A DNA stretch of 64,000 bases, taken from NCBI GenBank assembly GCA_016715065.1, contig JADKBN010000003.1, positions 434,001-498,000 of the forward strand, written 5' to 3'. Position numbers and translations under genes: made by a program. The stretch is from Fibrobacterota bacterium. GTDB taxonomy: Bacteria; Fibrobacterota; Fibrobacteria; UBA5070. Of the stretch, positions 52,872 through 62,989 are shown in pieces. The notes below the pieces were generated by a model. The model made no database searches. It saw nothing but the letters and a program-made list of their open reading frames with translations, and had not been told where the DNA came from. Numbering within the stretch: position 1 is the first letter of the stretch; each line of letters starts with the position of its first letter.

Positions 52872-55643
52872 ATGGATGCGGAAGCCAAGGAATTGCTCGA
52901 TGGATTCGTGGTCGAAGGGCGCGAAAACCTCGAGCTGGCGCAGAAAAAATTGCTGGCCTTGGAGAGCGCGCCGGATCCCGAAACCATCAATGAATTGTTC
53001 CGCGCGATCCATACCGTCAAAGGGGCATCCGGCTTTTTCCGGCTCACCCAACTGGGGGGTTTGGCCCACGCGGGCGAGTCGGTGATGTCCAAGATCCGCG
53101 ACGGCGACATCGAAGTGACCGCCGATGTCGTGGACCTGTTGTTGAAGACCAACGATGCCTTGCTGCAGATGCTCGACCGCGACGATTTGGGGCAGGGAGT
53201 GGTGGTCGACGAACTGGTGGGGAAGCTGGAATCCGCACTGGGCAAAACTCCTGCCGCCCCGCGGGCCCAGGAAGGAGCCGTTTCCGGACCAGCGACGAAA
53301 GCCATGGTCCAGGCGGTGGTTCCGGTACAGGCATCCCTGGCTGCCCAGCCCGCCGGGCCCACTGTGCCTGCCGTGTCCCCCGTGCCCAACGTGTCCCCCA
53401 TGCCTGCCTTGTCCTCCGTGCCCAACTTGTCCGCACCGACTTCGGCGGGACGTACCGGCGCAGCGGGATCGGCCGCGCCGACCACCATCCGCATCGGTGT
53501 GGATGTCTTGGACGAACTGTTGGAGCTGATCGGGGAAGTGGTGCTGGGCCGCAACCAGCTGATCACCCGCCACCGCGACGACCCCGTGTTCAAGGGGCTT
53601 TCGCGCTCCATCACGCGATTGCACCAGCATGTCATCCGCACCCGCATGCAGAGCGTGGGATCCTTGTTCGAGCGCTACCGCCGCACGGTGCGGGATCTGT
53701 CCCAGCAGTTGGGGAAAAAGATCGAGATCTCCATCGAAGGAGGAGATCTGGAGCTGGACCGTACCGTCCTGGAAGGTCTGTCCGATCCGTTGACACATCT
53801 TGTCCGAAATGCGGTGGACCACGGGCTGGAATCGGCCGAAGAGCGTTCCACCACCGGCAAGCAGGTGGTGGGCGTGGTGTCGCTTAGGGCCCTGCACGAG
53901 AGCGGCCAGGTGATGATCGAGGTGGAAGACGACGGGCGTGGGATCGACCACGAACGGGTCCGCGTGAAGATCGTGGAAAAAGGTCTGGCAAGCACAGAGG
54001 AAGCCGCCAAGCTCTCCGAAAAGGAGTTGGTGGCCTACATCTTCCATCCGGGTTTTTCCACGCGCGACGTGGCCAACGAAGTGTCCGGACGCGGCGTGGG
54101 GATGGACGTGGTCAAGACCAACCTCGAGCGCCTCGGTTGCACGGTGGAAGTCTCTTCGCGCAAGGGCAAAGGGACGTTGGTTTCGATCAGCATTCCGCTG
54201 ACGCAGGCGATGGTCAATTCGTCGGTGATCTCGGGACTCATCGTGGGGATCGGCGTGCATACCTTGGCCATTCCACAAATGGCGGTGAACGAAGTCGTGC
54301 GTCTTTCCGGCGAGGACCGGCGCACGCGCATCGAATTCGTGCACGGGCGCGAGGTGTTCAAGCTGCGCGACAAGGTGATCCCGCTGGTGCACCTGGAAGA
54401 CATCTTGGGTATCCCGCGCACCTACGCGGGGTCATCGCAGCCGACTGGATTGGACCGGCGCGAGCAGATCCGGGACCGGCGCGGAAACCCCGCCGACCAG
54501 GCCTCCACCGACCGGCGCCAAGGGGCGGACCGCCGCCAGCGGGTGGATCTGTTGATCGTGCTGCACTTCAAGCAGAATTGGTTCGGCGTGTTGGTGGATC
54601 GCATCGTCGGGACCGAAGAAATCGTGGTGCGCCGCCCGCCAGAACTGCTCAAAGGCCGTCGCGTCTTCGCGGGATCCACCATTTTGGGAAACGGGATGGT
54701 CTCGCTCATCCTGGACATCGGGGGCATGGTGGAATCGGCCAAGCTCGATTTCGTCGATCGCTCCCGGGCCATAACCGCCCACATGGGGCGATCCTCCATG
54801 CGCGAGGTGGAGCAACGCGTGGTGGTTTTCTCCTACGCGGAGGGCGAATACTTCGCGATTCCCGTGAATCTGCTCTCGGAGGTGGACCGCTGCTCGGTCG
54901 ACGAAATGCGTCGGGTGGGCAAGCGCGAGTTCATCCAGCGCCACGGCGCGAGCGTGCCGCTGCTGCGGTTGGACAAGCATCTGGACGTGACGCCGCTGGA
55001 TCTGTCCAGGCGATCGTTCGTGGTGCTCATGCCCTCGCGGTTGGCGTATCCCACGGCGATCGTGGCGGGGCGGATCGAAGGAACCATCGTGCTGGGTGAA
55101 GACATCAACACCAAGGAAGCCGACGAGAAGGGGATCATGGGGACCTTCTTCCACGAAGGGCGGCTGGTGAACCTTCTGGACATCTATTCGCTGCTGCAGA
55201 AATCCGATCCGGAGCGCTACCGCTCCGAGGTCCGGCCCGCCATCCAGGATTGTCGGATCCTGTTGGCCGAAGACCAGTTGTTCTTTCGCCAGCTGGTGGT
55301 CCAGTACTTCAAATCCCACGGCATCCGCAGCGTGGTGGCCGTGGCCGACGGTCGCGAGGCCATCGACGAACTGGGACGGAATCCGACCGGCTACGACGTG
55401 GTGGTTTCCGACATCGAGATGCCCGTCATGAACGGATACCAGTTGGTGTCGATGATCAAATCCGATCCGCGCCTGGCGAGGATCCCCGTGATGGCGCTGA
55501 CTTCGCTGGAAGGCGAGGCCAACATCCAAAAGGGGTTCGAGGCGGGATTCGACGCCTACGAGATCAAGCTGGACAAGGACAAGGTTCTGCGATGCCTGGA
55601 CAGGCTTCTGTCGGGACGCGCGACCGCCAAAAGGGAGATCTGA
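52872..55643 (+). CDS. cheA: CheA-like hybrid histidine kinase with two CheW domains and REC
   Basis: 923 residues from the ATG at 52872 behind GGGGG; an upstream ATG at 52818 or TTG at 52764 would extend it. Order: Hpt with His47 (RAIHTVKGASGFF), a Pro/Ser/Val linker with a repeated VPxxSPxP pattern, dimerisation and HATPase domains (NAVDHGLE, GRGVGMDVVKTN), CheW-like regulatory domain, a second CheW domain (~695-815) and a REC domain with phospho-Asp in VVVSDIEMPVMNGY. It phosphorylates its own REC, so output may be self-contained; no cheY gene is next to it. It forms an operon with CheW and the Cache protein. Confidence 0.9.
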   Translation: MDAEAKELLDGFVVEGRENLELAQKKLLALESAPDPETINELFRAIHTVKGASGFFRLTQLGGLAHAGESVMSKIRDGDIEVTADVVDLLLKTNDALLQMLDRDDLGQGVVVDELVGKLESALGKTPAAPRAQEGAVSGPATKAMVQAVVPVQASLAAQPAGPTVPAVSPVPNVSPMPALSSVPNLSAPTSAGRTGAAGSAAPTTIRIGVDVLDELLELIGEVVLGRNQLITRHRDDPVFKGLSRSITRLHQHVIRTRMQSVGSLFERYRRTVRDLSQQLGKKIEISIEGGDLELDRTVLEGLSDPLTHLVRNAVDHGLESAEERSTTGKQVVGVVSLRALHESGQVMIEVEDDGRGIDHERVRVKIVEKGLASTEEAAKLSEKELVAYIFHPGFSTRDVANEVSGRGVGMDVVKTNLERLGCTVEVSSRKGKGTLVSISIPLTQAMVNSSVISGLIVGIGVHTLAIPQMAVNEVVRLSGEDRRTRIEFVHGREVFKLRDKVIPLVHLEDILGIPRTYAGSSQPTGLDRREQIRDRRGNPADQASTDRRQGADRRQRVDLLIVLHFKQNWFGVLVDRIVGTEEIVVRRPPELLKGRRVFAGSTILGNGMVSLILDIGGMVESAKLDFVDRSRAITAHMGRSSMREVEQRVVVFSYAEGEYFAIPVNLLSEVDRCSVDEMRRVGKREFIQRHGASVPLLRLDKHLDVTPLDLSRRSFVVLMPSRLAYPTAIVAGRIEGTIVLGEDINTKEADEKGIMGTFFHEGRLVNLLDIYSLLQKSDPERYRSEVRPAIQDCRILLAEDQLFFRQLVVQYFKSHGIRSVVAVADGREAIDELGRNPTGYDVVVSDIEMPVMNGYQLVSMIKSDPRLARIPVMALTSLEGEANIQKGFEAGFDAYEIKLDKDKVLRCLDRLLSGRATAKREI

Positions 55644-55647
55644 GCAG

Positions 55648-56130
55648 ATGGAATACGCAGCGTTCCTGGTGGGCGAGCACTTGTTCGGATTCCCGGTGGT
55701 GCTGGTGCAGGAAATCGGAAAACCGGTGGAAGTGTTCCCGGTGCCGGGCCACGACCCGCGCGTGTCGGGACTTGTCAATCTGCGCGGACGCACCGCCGTG
55801 GCGCTGGATCTGAGACGGTCGTTGCTGGGTCCCGAACACGGCTACACCGCCAAGGACCGGCGCAAGTTCATCGTGCTGGAAACCACGGATGCCCTGCCCA
55901 GCCACGCCCGCGAGATGGGGTTGGACACCCATCGCGAGCCGGTTGTTCTGATCGTGGACGAGGTCCAGGGGATCCTTGATGGACAAAAATTGGAATTCCA
56001 TCCCCCTCCGGCCCATGTGGCCGAACGTCACGTAGAAGGGGTCATGAAGGTGGGAGACCGCCTGATGACCCTGATCTCCATTCCCAAGCTGGTCGAGGAC
56101 CTGTTGCCTCGCAAGGAGGAAACACCATGA
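55648..56130 (+). CDS. cheW: CheW adaptor protein
   Basis: 160 residues, GGGAG before the ATG. The CheW fold shows FLVGEHLFGFPVVLVQEIG, the VNLRGRTAVALDLR region and RLMTLISIPKLVEDL at the end. CheW links receptors to CheA. Its stop overlaps the next ATG (ATGA), so it is coupled to the Cache protein. Confidence 0.85.
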   Translation: MEYAAFLVGEHLFGFPVVLVQEIGKPVEVFPVPGHDPRVSGLVNLRGRTAVALDLRRSLLGPEHGYTAKDRRKFIVLETTDALPSHAREMGLDTHREPVVLIVDEVQGILDGQKLEFHPPPAHVAERHVEGVMKVGDRLMTLISIPKLVEDLLPRKEETP

Positions 56131-58538
56131 ATCCCGTCGTCACCCCAAAGCGGTTCAGCATCTTCGATCCCGCCATCCGCTTCGAGCACAGGGAATTCTA
56201 CGAGCGCATCGTCAGCGAGCTCAACGGACTCCTTCCGGTGTGCAACCAGGGCGAATCGACGGCCGTGGAGATCTCCGAGAACCCCACCGAGCAGGAACAG
56301 ATCACGGAGCTGATGAAGCGCGTGGAGTCGTTTTCCGGCGACCTCCTGGATGTCACCAAGAAGTTGTTCGACCAATACTACGCGGCCAAGGAATCCCTCC
56401 ACCGATCGATCCTCACCACCACGGCCTACAACAAGATCAACACGCTCGACCGCAACCTGCTGGAGCGCACCTGCGACGTGCGCTGGTGGGCGCTGGAAAC
56501 GGCGTTCTCGGCCTGCATCGCCGCCTACGGGCGTGGATGCGAGCAGGCCCGGAGATTGGTGGGACTGTTCACGGGGGACGAACTTCCCAGTGCGTCGGAA
56601 TCCGTCGGCGATTCGGTCGGGTCGGCTTCCGGCGATGTGCCGGAGGGGCATCTGGCGGGGATCTTCGCCGAACTCGCCGATTTCCCGGCCATGCTGTCCG
56701 AAGGCGTCTTCGGGGATTTCCGCAAGCGGTTCGATGCATGGCGATCCGACCGGGGGCCGCACGGGGCCTTCCGCAAACAGCTGGAGGTCTTTTCGCGCAC
56801 GCTGGAGGAGCTGGACAACTCCGTGCGGACTTCCTGCGACCGCCTGGAAGACATCCGCCATTCCTACACGCTCTACCGCGACATCGTGCTGACCGCCGAT
56901 GACGGACGGATTTTGGCAAACGCCAATCCCGGCGAGCGCACCCGCGTGCTGGGGCTGGATGTTTCCGCCGAGAGCTGGTACCGCAAGGCCCTGGAGACCC
57001 GCAACGGCACCGAATACCACGCCCAGGACCTGGGGCCTTCCGTGGTGGAAGCGGGGATCTCGCTGGTGTACGCCACGGCGGTGCGGGAATCGTCCAACGA
57101 GAACGGACGCGGGATCGGGGCGCTGGGGGTGTTCTTCGATTTCCAGGGCGAGGCGGCCATGATCCTGGAGGAGTACATGCCGCGCGACGAACACGGCCAG
57201 GTGTTGGAAGGCGCGCTGTCCATGTTCACCGATCGCCAAGGCAACGTCATCGCCTCCACCGATCCCGCCTGCCTGGAGCCGGGTCGTGCGGCACACCTGC
57301 CCCGGGGCAACCGGCAGTTGGAATCGGGAGCGCGCGCGTCGCAGTACATGGTGTTCGAAGGCATCGAATCGGCCGTTTTCAGCGCGCGCACCGACGGCTA
57401 TCTGGATTACCGCGGGTTGGGATGGAGTTCGCATGTGATCGTTCCCAAGGCGCACCTGTTCGAACTTTCCGTGCCTTCCGACGAAATCGGGATCAGCGCC
57501 GAAGAACTGATGGACTCGCGGATCATTCCCGAGATCAACAAGCAGACCTACCTGCGGGTGCAGGACGACAAGGAATCGATCCAATTGATTTCGCTCAACG
57601 GCATCGTGTTCGCCAGCAAACTGGGAAAGCGCGGAGGCGCGCTGGGCCCCATCTTCAACCAGATCACCCGCACCGGCGATTTCGTGACCTCGCGCATGGA
57701 AGACCTGCTGAAGGAAATGGCCTTGGGCGAACTGGAGCTGAACCTGAAGGCCTTGGAGAACTTTTCCAAGCAGGCGATCGATCTGGTCGATCGCAACCTG
57801 TTCGAGCGGGCCGCCGACATCCGCTGGTGGGCCACCGACGAATACTTCTGGAACGCGCTGGAAAACCCCACTCCGGAAAACTTCCACAAGGCCTCGGAGC
57901 GTTTGAAGGTGATCAACGGCAGCTACACCATGTACCGCAACATCGTTCTGGCCAACGATTCCGGCGAGATCCTGGCCTGCTCGCGCACCGAACTGCGCAA
58001 CGAACTTTCCAAGATCAACGTGTCCGACCAATCGTGGTTCCAGTTGGGCATGCGCACGGGACGTTCCGAAGAATTCGCCGTGCAGGATGTCCAGAAGTCC
58101 GTCCTGGAAAAATCCAAGTCCCGTTCGCTCGTCTACTCCGGCGGCGTGCGTCGCAAGGGCGCCAGGACAGGGGAATCGGTGGGCGTGCTGGGGATCCTGT
58201 TCGATTGGGACACGGAGGCCGGTAAAATTTTGTCCACTTGTCTTCCTTGCGATTCGTCGGGACGGACCATCGATGGCAGCGTGGCCTTCTACACCAACGC
58301 CAAGGGCGAGGTGATCGAATCCACCAGCACCGAAAGTTTCTCGGTGGGCGCCAAACTCGACCTTCCGCACCGGGTGCTCAAGCTGGCCAAAGGCGAAACG
58401 ACCTCATCGGTGTTTCGCATTGGCGAGGCCAGCTACCTGCTGGGATCTTCGCGCACCAAGGGATATCGCGAGTACGAAGGCCTGGGCTGGTGCGCCCACG
58501 TGGTGCGGCCCATCGGCAGGGAAGTCACCAACGGGTGA
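56127..58538 (+). CDS. Soluble tandem-Cache sensor protein
   Basis: 803 residues without membrane segments. It is an internal duplication: ERTCDVRWWALETAF (~112) recurs as ERAADIRWWATDEYF (~558), YRDIVLTADDGRIL as YRNIVLANDSGEIL, and AQDLGPSVVE as VQDVQKSVLE, each followed by a Cache-like ligand-binding module. The first unit has an extra ~95 residues. No methyl-accepting signalling hairpin is present, so it cannot be a classical chemoreceptor; it probably binds a ligand and acts on the CheA/CheW complex. RBS AAGGAGG at the start. Confidence 0.7.
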   Translation: MNPVVTPKRFSIFDPAIRFEHREFYERIVSELNGLLPVCNQGESTAVEISENPTEQEQITELMKRVESFSGDLLDVTKKLFDQYYAAKESLHRSILTTTAYNKINTLDRNLLERTCDVRWWALETAFSACIAAYGRGCEQARRLVGLFTGDELPSASESVGDSVGSASGDVPEGHLAGIFAELADFPAMLSEGVFGDFRKRFDAWRSDRGPHGAFRKQLEVFSRTLEELDNSVRTSCDRLEDIRHSYTLYRDIVLTADDGRILANANPGERTRVLGLDVSAESWYRKALETRNGTEYHAQDLGPSVVEAGISLVYATAVRESSNENGRGIGALGVFFDFQGEAAMILEEYMPRDEHGQVLEGALSMFTDRQGNVIASTDPACLEPGRAAHLPRGNRQLESGARASQYMVFEGIESAVFSARTDGYLDYRGLGWSSHVIVPKAHLFELSVPSDEIGISAEELMDSRIIPEINKQTYLRVQDDKESIQLISLNGIVFASKLGKRGGALGPIFNQITRTGDFVTSRMEDLLKEMALGELELNLKALENFSKQAIDLVDRNLFERAADIRWWATDEYFWNALENPTPENFHKASERLKVINGSYTMYRNIVLANDSGEILACSRTELRNELSKINVSDQSWFQLGMRTGRSEEFAVQDVQKSVLEKSKSRSLVYSGGVRRKGARTGESVGVLGILFDWDTEAGKILSTCLPCDSSGRTIDGSVAFYTNAKGEVIESTSTESFSVGAKLDLPHRVLKLAKGETTSSVFRIGEASYLLGSSRTKGYREYEGLGWCAHVVRPIGREVTNG

Positions 58539-58656
58539 AGATGGTTGCGCGGCCGGCGCGCTCCGTGACCAGCACACCCAAGGACATCCGCATGACCTCA
58601 CATCCGCGGAACTCGCCGGATGGGTCTCCGGAACCTTTTTCTAACTCAGGTGGCCA

Positions 58657-60222
58657 ATGAACCACGCATCCATTCTCCGGCGAACTCTGCTCCTGGCCTC
58701 GGCGCTCTGCTCCCTTGGTGGCGCGGGAGGTTGGTACGCCGACGCCTCGCGCCCGGACGACAAGGGCGACGGCCGCACACCGGCCACCGCCTGGAAAACC
58801 TTCCATCCCTTCATTGGGAAGGTCGTGGCCGCAGGCGACACCCTCTACCTCAAACGCGGCAGCCGTTGGGACAACACGTTCCTGGTGTTCTACCACGGTG
58901 GCACCGCGGCCAGGCCGTTCGTGGCCACCGCCTACGGCGACCAATCGCTCCCGCTTCCCGCCATCGCGGACACCTCCTCCAAACAGGCGTGGGTGCTTGG
59001 GTTGGCATCCAGTCACCTGGTGGTGGAAAAGATCGCGGTGCACGGTCCCAACGGCAGCTGCGTGACCACGGTGGCGGATTCTGTCACGGACGTGGTGATC
59101 CAGGACATGGAAGCCTCGGATTGCCAATCGGGGATCGCGTTGGCACAGGTGGACGGCGCGATCATCCAGAGAAATCGGGTCTGGAACATCCACTTCCCTT
59201 CCAACCTCAAAGGTGGAGGCGGTGGCGCGATCGCCATCACCCTGGACAGGTGCAGGAACATCAAGGTGCTGGACAACGTCATCCGAGATGCCATCGACGG
59301 AAATCCCGACCACGAGGACGGCGGAGCCGTGGAGCTGTTCCGGAGGAACTCGAACATCGAGATCGCAGGCAACCGCGCCCGCAACACCGCAGGATTCCTG
59401 GAAATCGGGGGATTGGTTCAGGATCACGACACGGCGCGCCAGGTTGTGGTCCATCACAATGTGGCCCAGGAGGTGCAGAACTTCTTGTGGTGCAGCGTGG
59501 CCTCGGCCAAGGACTCGAGCAGCCAATGGGGCATGGCGTATTCGGAGGTGTATGTGGACAACAATACCCAGATCCAGGACGGCCGCAAAGCTGGACTAAC
59601 GGTGGGGGTCAGCATTCATCTGGAGGATTCCACCCAGATCCGGGTGCGCAACAATCTCTTCGTGGGCGACAGCCAAGCGGGCTTCCTGTTCTTTGGTCCC
59701 TTCGATCGCCAGAACAATCTGTTCTGGTCGAAGAACTTTCCTGTCAAGTACGAAAAACCCTTCGCGCCCGGCGAGAAGAGCGCCGACCCACTGATCCATC
59801 CCGACACCACCAACCTCACCTACACCCTCGATCTGGCCAGCCCGGCCCGAGACGCGGGGACCGCCTTGGTCTACCCATCCAGCCTGGGCGCGCTGCGCCT
59901 GCCGCCCATTGCCGATGGCAAGCCCGATATCGGGGCTCTGGAAATGGGTTCCACCAGCATCGCTTTCCACGCGCGACGATTCCAGGGGGCGCTGCGGAGG
60001 GAAGGGAACCGCGTTGCATGGGACGGCTGGGCGAACGCATCGGGAACCTTGAGCGCACGTCTGGTGGATGCCCAAGGACGTGTGGTGTTTTCCGAGCGGA
60101 CGAGCCATGCGGTGGGATCTGTGGGCAAGACCTGGGACCTGCCGAAAGCGCGGGGCGTGCTCGTGATGACGGTGGAATTGGACGGAATCCGTCAATCGAT
60201 GGTGCTGGCGCCGGCGCGATGA
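58657..60222 (+). CDS. Secreted right-handed beta-helix protein
   Basis: 521 residues. Signal peptide 1-25. Residues ~30-440 show beta-helix coils (VVIQDMEASDCQSGIALAQ, IKVLDNVIRDAIDG, IEIAGNRARNTAGFLEIGG) like pectate lyase or chondroitinase-B folds, which bind or cleave polysaccharides. Residues ~445-521 have a C-terminal sorting-like module (ARLVDAQGRVVFSE, GVLVMTVELDGIRQSM). Similar endings tag secreted proteins in Fibrobacter- and Bacteroidetes-like bacteria. No catalytic residues are assigned. Confidence 0.75.
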   Translation: MNHASILRRTLLLASALCSLGGAGGWYADASRPDDKGDGRTPATAWKTFHPFIGKVVAAGDTLYLKRGSRWDNTFLVFYHGGTAARPFVATAYGDQSLPLPAIADTSSKQAWVLGLASSHLVVEKIAVHGPNGSCVTTVADSVTDVVIQDMEASDCQSGIALAQVDGAIIQRNRVWNIHFPSNLKGGGGGAIAITLDRCRNIKVLDNVIRDAIDGNPDHEDGGAVELFRRNSNIEIAGNRARNTAGFLEIGGLVQDHDTARQVVVHHNVAQEVQNFLWCSVASAKDSSSQWGMAYSEVYVDNNTQIQDGRKAGLTVGVSIHLEDSTQIRVRNNLFVGDSQAGFLFFGPFDRQNNLFWSKNFPVKYEKPFAPGEKSADPLIHPDTTNLTYTLDLASPARDAGTALVYPSSLGALRLPPIADGKPDIGALEMGSTSIAFHARRFQGALRREGNRVAWDGWANASGTLSARLVDAQGRVVFSERTSHAVGSVGKTWDLPKARGVLVMTVELDGIRQSMVLAPAR

Positions 60223-60249
60223 TTCTGCGGCTGCTCCTTGGCCCAGGTG

Positions 60250-60283
60250 AATGTGGGGATTTATGGCCAAACGTCCCCACATT
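60250..60283. promoter_or_regulatory. 10-bp inverted repeat before the AraC-type gene
   Basis: AATGTGGGGA (60250-60259) and TCCCCACATT (60274-60283) are perfect complements around 14 bases. It lies 28 bases after the beta-helix stop and 118 bases before the regulator's ATG. It could be a weak terminator for the former or an operator for the latter; no U-run follows. Confidence 0.5.
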
Positions 60284-60400
60284 GGCCCTCGTGTTATGGG
60301 GCGATCGGAGATTTGGATGGGAGAACCCGGGATCTGGATAGCCGGAAGGGGGACGGGGCGGAGTAGATTGGATTTCCATGACCACCAGCGTGCTTTGCCA

Positions 60401-61303
60401 ATGATCCACACCGTCGATTCGATCGCGTTGCTCCACCAGATCGCGGGCATGGAGGCGCCGGCCAATCCACTGGTGAGCGTGATCGATTTCTCGAAGGTGG
60501 ACCTGGCCAACGTGCCCAAGGAGGCCAGCTTCGCGTGCGGGTTCTATTCGATCAACTTCAAGCGCGATTGCCGCTTGCGGTACGGACGTCAATCCTTCGA
60601 TCATCAGGACGGCACCCTTCTTTGCACCGGACCGGGCCAGGTGCTCTCTTACACGCCTCCCGAATCCGGGGCGGCTTCCGCCGGTTGGGGACTGTTCTTC
60701 CATTCCGATTTCCTCGCCACCTCCGAGTTGGCTTCGCTGGTGCACCAGTGCACCTTCTTCCAGTATTCTGAAAACGAAGCACTCCATCTGTGCGAGGCCG
60801 ATCGCTTCACCCTGGATGCGCTGGTGCGCAATATCGATCAGGAATGTCGTTCCAACGATCCCTACGCGCCCCAGATCCTGGCCTCCAATCTGTCCCTTGT
60901 CGTCAATTATTGTCGGAGGGCCTACGGAGCCCAGATCGCCACGCGCAACCGCCACCAGGATCTGCTGGCGCGCTTCGAGCGACACCTCCACGAAGCCATG
61001 GCTCCCGCCAAGCGCCCCACCCTGCCCAGCGTGCGGGAATGCGCCGAGGCGATGGGACTCTCCACCAACTATTTCAGCGACCTGATCCGGCTGGAGACTG
61101 GTCGCACTCCCCAGGAGCACATCCACCACGTGCTGCTGGAGCGCGCCAAGGTCTTGTTGGCCACCACCTCGCGCACCATCGCCGAGATCGCCTACGACCT
61201 TGGTTTTGAATACCCCCAGAGCTTCAGCAAGCTCTTCAAGAAAAAGACCGGGCTCTCGCCGCTAGCCTACCGCGACGGATTCCGGAGCCAAGCCACCCCC
61301 TAG
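60401..61303 (+). CDS. AraC-family transcriptional regulator
   Basis: 300 residues from the ATG at 60401. N-terminal cupin-like ligand domain (RYGRQSFDHQDGTLLCTGPGQ, GWGLFFHSDFL) and C-terminal AraC double HTH (SVRECAEAMGLSTNYFSDLIRLETG, TIAEIAYDLGFEYPQSFSKLFKKKTG). These bind DNA and usually activate nearby genes. The oxidoreductase and START-protein genes directly downstream are probable targets. The first gene of this unit to start within its own intergenic region. Confidence 0.85.
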   Translation: MIHTVDSIALLHQIAGMEAPANPLVSVIDFSKVDLANVPKEASFACGFYSINFKRDCRLRYGRQSFDHQDGTLLCTGPGQVLSYTPPESGAASAGWGLFFHSDFLATSELASLVHQCTFFQYSENEALHLCEADRFTLDALVRNIDQECRSNDPYAPQILASNLSLVVNYCRRAYGAQIATRNRHQDLLARFERHLHEAMAPAKRPTLPSVRECAEAMGLSTNYFSDLIRLETGRTPQEHIHHVLLERAKVLLATTSRTIAEIAYDLGFEYPQSFSKLFKKKTGLSPLAYRDGFRSQATP

Positions 61304-61394
61304 GTTCCCTCGCACTCTCGTTTGTTTTGGCGACGATCCTCCCGATCTCCCGGGAGGCAGCCGCCGCCACGCCCTTTCCAAAGGAGTCCTTGCG

Positions 61395-62363
61395 ATGAAA
61401 GCCATCGTCCAGTCCCGCTATGGCGGTCCCGACGTTTTCCGTCTTTGCGACATCCCCCGACCGCTCCCTCGCCAGGGCGAGATCCTGGTGCGGGTGCACG
61501 CCACGTCCGTTACATCCTCGGAAGCCAATATGCGCCAAGGTCTGCCCCTCTATGGCAGGCCCATCCTTGGGCTGTTCCGACCACGCCGCCCTTTGTTGGG
61601 GCTGGAGTTCGCCGGGACCGTGGAGCAATGCGGCCCCGACGCCCAACGATTCCCGGTGGGCACGCGCGTGTTCGGCTTCACGGGGTTTCGCTGCGGAGCC
61701 TATGCACAATTTCTGGTGGTATCGGAAAACGACTCGGTGGAAGTCATGCCCAAGAGCGCAAGCTTCGAGGAAGCGGTGGCGTTGGTGGATGGCCCCACCA
61801 CGGCCTTGTTCTTTCTGCACAAGGCTCGTCTCCGGCGCGGCGAACGCGTGCTGGTCAACGGGGCTTCGGGAAGCATCGGAACCGCGGCGGTCCAGTTGGC
61901 CGCCTGGATGGGTGCCGAGGTCACGGCGGTCTGCAGCGCGGCCAAACACGAACAGGTCCGCGCACTTGGAGCGCACCACGTGATCGACTACAACACAGAA
62001 GACTTCACCCTGCGCCACGATGCCTGGGATGTGGTGTTCGACACGGTGGGGAAGTCCTCCTTCTGCCGTTGCCGCCACAGCCTGCGAGCCAAGGGACGGT
62101 ATTTGTCCACGGTGCTCGGAGCCAAGATCCTGCTCCATGTCCCTCTGACTGCCCTGTTTTGCGACAAGAAGGCGATGTTTGGGATGTCCGTGAACAAACG
62201 CACGGAACTGGTGCAGTTGCGGGAGCTGGTGGAGGCGAACCTCCATGCCCCGGTGATCGATCGAGTCTTCGATCTGGAGCAGATGCCCGAGGCCCATGCC
62301 TACGTGGACTCGGGGCGAAAGCGCGGCAATGTGGTGGTGCGTGTCAGACAGGATCCAACATGA
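61395..62363 (+). CDS. Medium-chain zinc-type alcohol dehydrogenase / quinone oxidoreductase
   Basis: 322 residues with AAAGGAG upstream. MDR superfamily: GLEFAGTVEQCG near the N-terminus, the NAD(P)-binding loop NGASGSIGTAAVQLAAWMG, and GAHHVIDYNTEDF. There are no zinc-liganding Cys clusters, so it belongs to the quinone-oxidoreductase/enoyl-reductase-like branch, which reduces quinones or double bonds with NADPH. It is downstream of the AraC regulator and overlaps the START-domain gene (ATGA), so likely one operon. Confidence 0.85.
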   Translation: MKAIVQSRYGGPDVFRLCDIPRPLPRQGEILVRVHATSVTSSEANMRQGLPLYGRPILGLFRPRRPLLGLEFAGTVEQCGPDAQRFPVGTRVFGFTGFRCGAYAQFLVVSENDSVEVMPKSASFEEAVALVDGPTTALFFLHKARLRRGERVLVNGASGSIGTAAVQLAAWMGAEVTAVCSAAKHEQVRALGAHHVIDYNTEDFTLRHDAWDVVFDTVGKSSFCRCRHSLRAKGRYLSTVLGAKILLHVPLTALFCDKKAMFGMSVNKRTELVQLRELVEANLHAPVIDRVFDLEQMPEAHAYVDSGRKRGNVVVRVRQDPT

Positions 62364-62971
62364 GGCTCGCCTACGTGAAAATCTTGGTGGTTTCCATGTT
62401 GCTTTCCAAGGGTGAGGTGGATGCGCAATTGCCTTGGATTTCCGTCAAGGAAAAGGACGGGATCGAGGTGTTCCGCCGTCCGGTTGCGGGATCGGATTTC
62501 CAGGAACTCAAGGCCGTGGGCCGGATCAAATCGGATGTCCCACGCTTGGTGCAGATTCTGTCGGACACGAAGACGCAGACCCGTTGGATTCCGCTGTGCG
62601 TGGTCTCGAAGACCCTCGCGGGCGCGCCACCAGGTGCGCAGCGGATCTACCGGAAATTCGACAACCCGTGGCCCTTCCAGGACATCGACTACGTGGTGGA
62701 CCAGACAACATCCCTTGCCGGTGGGGCGGGAGAAGTGACTCTGGAGTTTCACGAGGTAGGTGGCGCACTGGCCAAGCAGGAGGGTTGTGGTCGGATGGAA
62801 CGATACCGCGGTTCGTGGCGGTTGGTCCCGGTGGCGGAAGGGTTTGCGGAGGTCACCTACACCCTCCATCTGGTGCCGGAAGGGGCCTCCATGGCGACGT
62901 TTCTGAATGCGTCGTTGGGGAAGATCGGGTGGGACACGTTTCGTGCCTTGAAGGCTTACGCTTCGCCTTAG
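62360..62971 (+). CDS. Secreted START-domain protein
   Basis: 203 residues. N-terminal signal peptide (~1-22, ending VDAQ). The rest is a START/SRPBCC-type lipid-binding domain: WISVKEKDGIEVFRRPVAG, ELKAVGRIKSDVPRLVQILSDT, RWIPLCVVSKTL, DIDYVVDQTT and GKIGWDTFRAL. START domains carry hydrophobic ligands such as lipids or polyketides. The ATG overlaps the dehydrogenase stop. A periplasmic lipid-binding role is inferred. Confidence 0.8.
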   Translation: MRLAYVKILVVSMLLSKGEVDAQLPWISVKEKDGIEVFRRPVAGSDFQELKAVGRIKSDVPRLVQILSDTKTQTRWIPLCVVSKTLAGAPPGAQRIYRKFDNPWPFQDIDYVVDQTTSLAGGAGEVTLEFHEVGGALAKQEGCGRMERYRGSWRLVPVAEGFAEVTYTLHLVPEGASMATFLNASLGKIGWDTFRALKAYASP

Positions 62972-62989
62972 TGTTTCGGCTGCGCCGGG

